Source: CAZQDP01 sp964592375
GTDB lineage: Bacteria > Bacillota > Clostridia > RUG12999
Assembly: GCA_964592375.1 (NCBI GenBank)
Contig: CAZQDP010000037.1
Coordinates: forward strand, 1-22,673
Length of the DNA: 22,673 nucleotides
Direction of reading: 5' to 3'
A program made the position numbers and the translations under genes. The stretch's first letter is position 1; every line of letters begins with the position of its first letter. The notes below the pieces were generated by a model. The model worked only from the letters and a program-made list of their open reading frames with translations, was not told where the DNA came from and ran no database searches. Below are positions 22,106 through 22,673 of this stretch, one piece after another.

Positions 22106-22673
22106 ATGAAAAAGATCGTTTTATCACGTTATATGCTCCTGATGGCGTTGCTTTTTACACTATTGATGGCAATGAGTCCCGATGTGGTACTGAGTCGCAC
22201 TTTGGTTTGTATGGAGCTATGTATGCAGTCGGTCATTCCTGCACTTTTCCCATTTTTTGTTTGCAGCTCTCTTTTGGTGGATATGGGCGGCGCAAGGGTT
22301 TTTGCACGATTTTTCACCCCCATCATGGGGCCGGTATTTGGCATGAGTGGTAGCGGAAGTCTACCGGTTGTGATGGGGCTTCTCAGCGGATACCCCGTGG
22401 GCGCAAGGACTACGGCCGATTTGGCGGAAAAAAAGATTGTTTCGCATAACGAGGCGGAACGACTTTTGGCATTTTGCAATAATTCCGGCCCTCTTTTTAT
22501 TTTGGGGGCAGTGGGCGCAGGAATGCTTCGTTCGCCCGAGCAAGGTCTCATACTATATATATCCCAACTTTTTGCCTCTATTACAACAGGCATGCTGATG
22601 AAGCTATATCGCATAGAAAACGCAAATACCGCCTTTCTTCCGACAACAAACACAAAAATCGAAAGCTTTGCAG
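22106..22673 (+). CDS. ylbJ: Sporulation integral membrane protein YlbJ (3' end outside window)
   Basis: The reading frame stays open from ATG 22106 to the window edge (189 codons). Hydrophobic segments occur at about 8-24, 41-60, 86-94 and 127-140. The stretches SVIPALFPFFV (42-52), MGLLSGYPVGAR (90-101) and FCNNSGPLFILGAVGAGM (123-140) are hallmarks of YlbJ-type nucleoside-recognition (gate) domain proteins, which support spore cortex formation. An in-frame ATG at 22094 is possible but directly abuts the GGGGG ribosome binding site, so 22106 is preferred. It is divergent from yqfC; both are sporulation genes. Confidence 0.9.
   Translation, partial: MKKIVLSRYMLLMALLFTLLMAMSPDVVLSRTLVCMELCMQSVIPALFPFFVCSSLLVDMGGARVFARFFTPIMGPVFGMSGSGSLPVVMGLLSGYPVGARTTADLAEKKIVSHNEAERLLAFCNNSGPLFILGAVGAGMLRSPEQGLILYISQLFASITTGMLMKLYRIENANTAFLPTTNTKIESFA

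Noticed and set aside
22129..22653. Minus-strand ORF of 174 codons at the right end
   Set aside because: It is the antisense shadow of ylbJ, whose plus-strand frame has clear family motifs.
1..22673. CRISPR array, transposase or prophage genes
   Set aside because: No regularly spaced repeats of CRISPR size and no transposase, integrase or phage structural motifs were seen in the window.

Overview
The window looks like a chromosomal segment of an anaerobic, fermentative, spore-forming Clostridia-type Firmicute with moderate to low GC. Evidence for this is the sporulation set (yqfC, yqfD, ylbJ), the divergent lexA/yneA-like pair, a bifunctional AdhE with a Rex-like site, AGGAGG-type ribosome binding sites, frequent TTG/GTG starts and near-consensus SigA promoters. 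I cannot name a species.

Layout. (1) 1-672: the 3' end of a DUF4357 protein, probably of the GIY-YIG nuclease kind, an inverted repeat and two terminators. This sits against the 3' side of tRNA-Leu(UAG) (676-760, minus), a classic place for integrated DNA to end. (2) 948-2829, plus: metK and thpR, closed by a terminator. (3) 2841-8408, minus: a five-gene sugar operon, in transcription order GatY/KbaY-type aldolase, LacI-type regulator, FGGY kinase, GatD-like zinc dehydrogenase, aldo/keto reductase. It has a consensus promoter, a CG-centred 12-bp palindromic operator at the start point, and a -35 box lying inside the upstream gene's terminator hairpin. (4) 8422-11176, minus: adhE with its own promoter and a Rex-like site. 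(5) 11334-12824, minus: a GH4 alpha-galactosidase (melA) with a 22-bp-spaced direct repeat beside a weak -35, suggesting an AraC-type activator. (6) 12830-14102: lexA (minus) and a LysM cell-division suppressor of the YneA kind (plus), with three LexA-box-like sites between them. (7) 14286-17434, minus: rpmE, an EF-G paralogue, and a small membrane protein of unknown function. (8) 17517-21984, minus: yqfC-yqfD-phoH-ybeY-dgkA-era. (9) 22106 to the end, plus: ylbJ, cut by the window edge.

How the genes fit together. MelA would release galactose from alpha-galactosides, and the LacI-controlled operon has the signature enzymes of the galactitol/tagatose route (GatD-like dehydrogenase, tagatose-bisphosphate-type aldolase). 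Its kinase, however, is of the FGGY family rather than the PfkB/phosphofructokinase type, and no transporter is present. The exact substrate is therefore open, and this operon is the best candidate for undescribed biology here. AdhE would reoxidise the NADH produced by such sugar catabolism, consistent with Rex control. The lexA/yneA block is a standard SOS division checkpoint, and the era block is a conserved housekeeping plus sporulation cluster.
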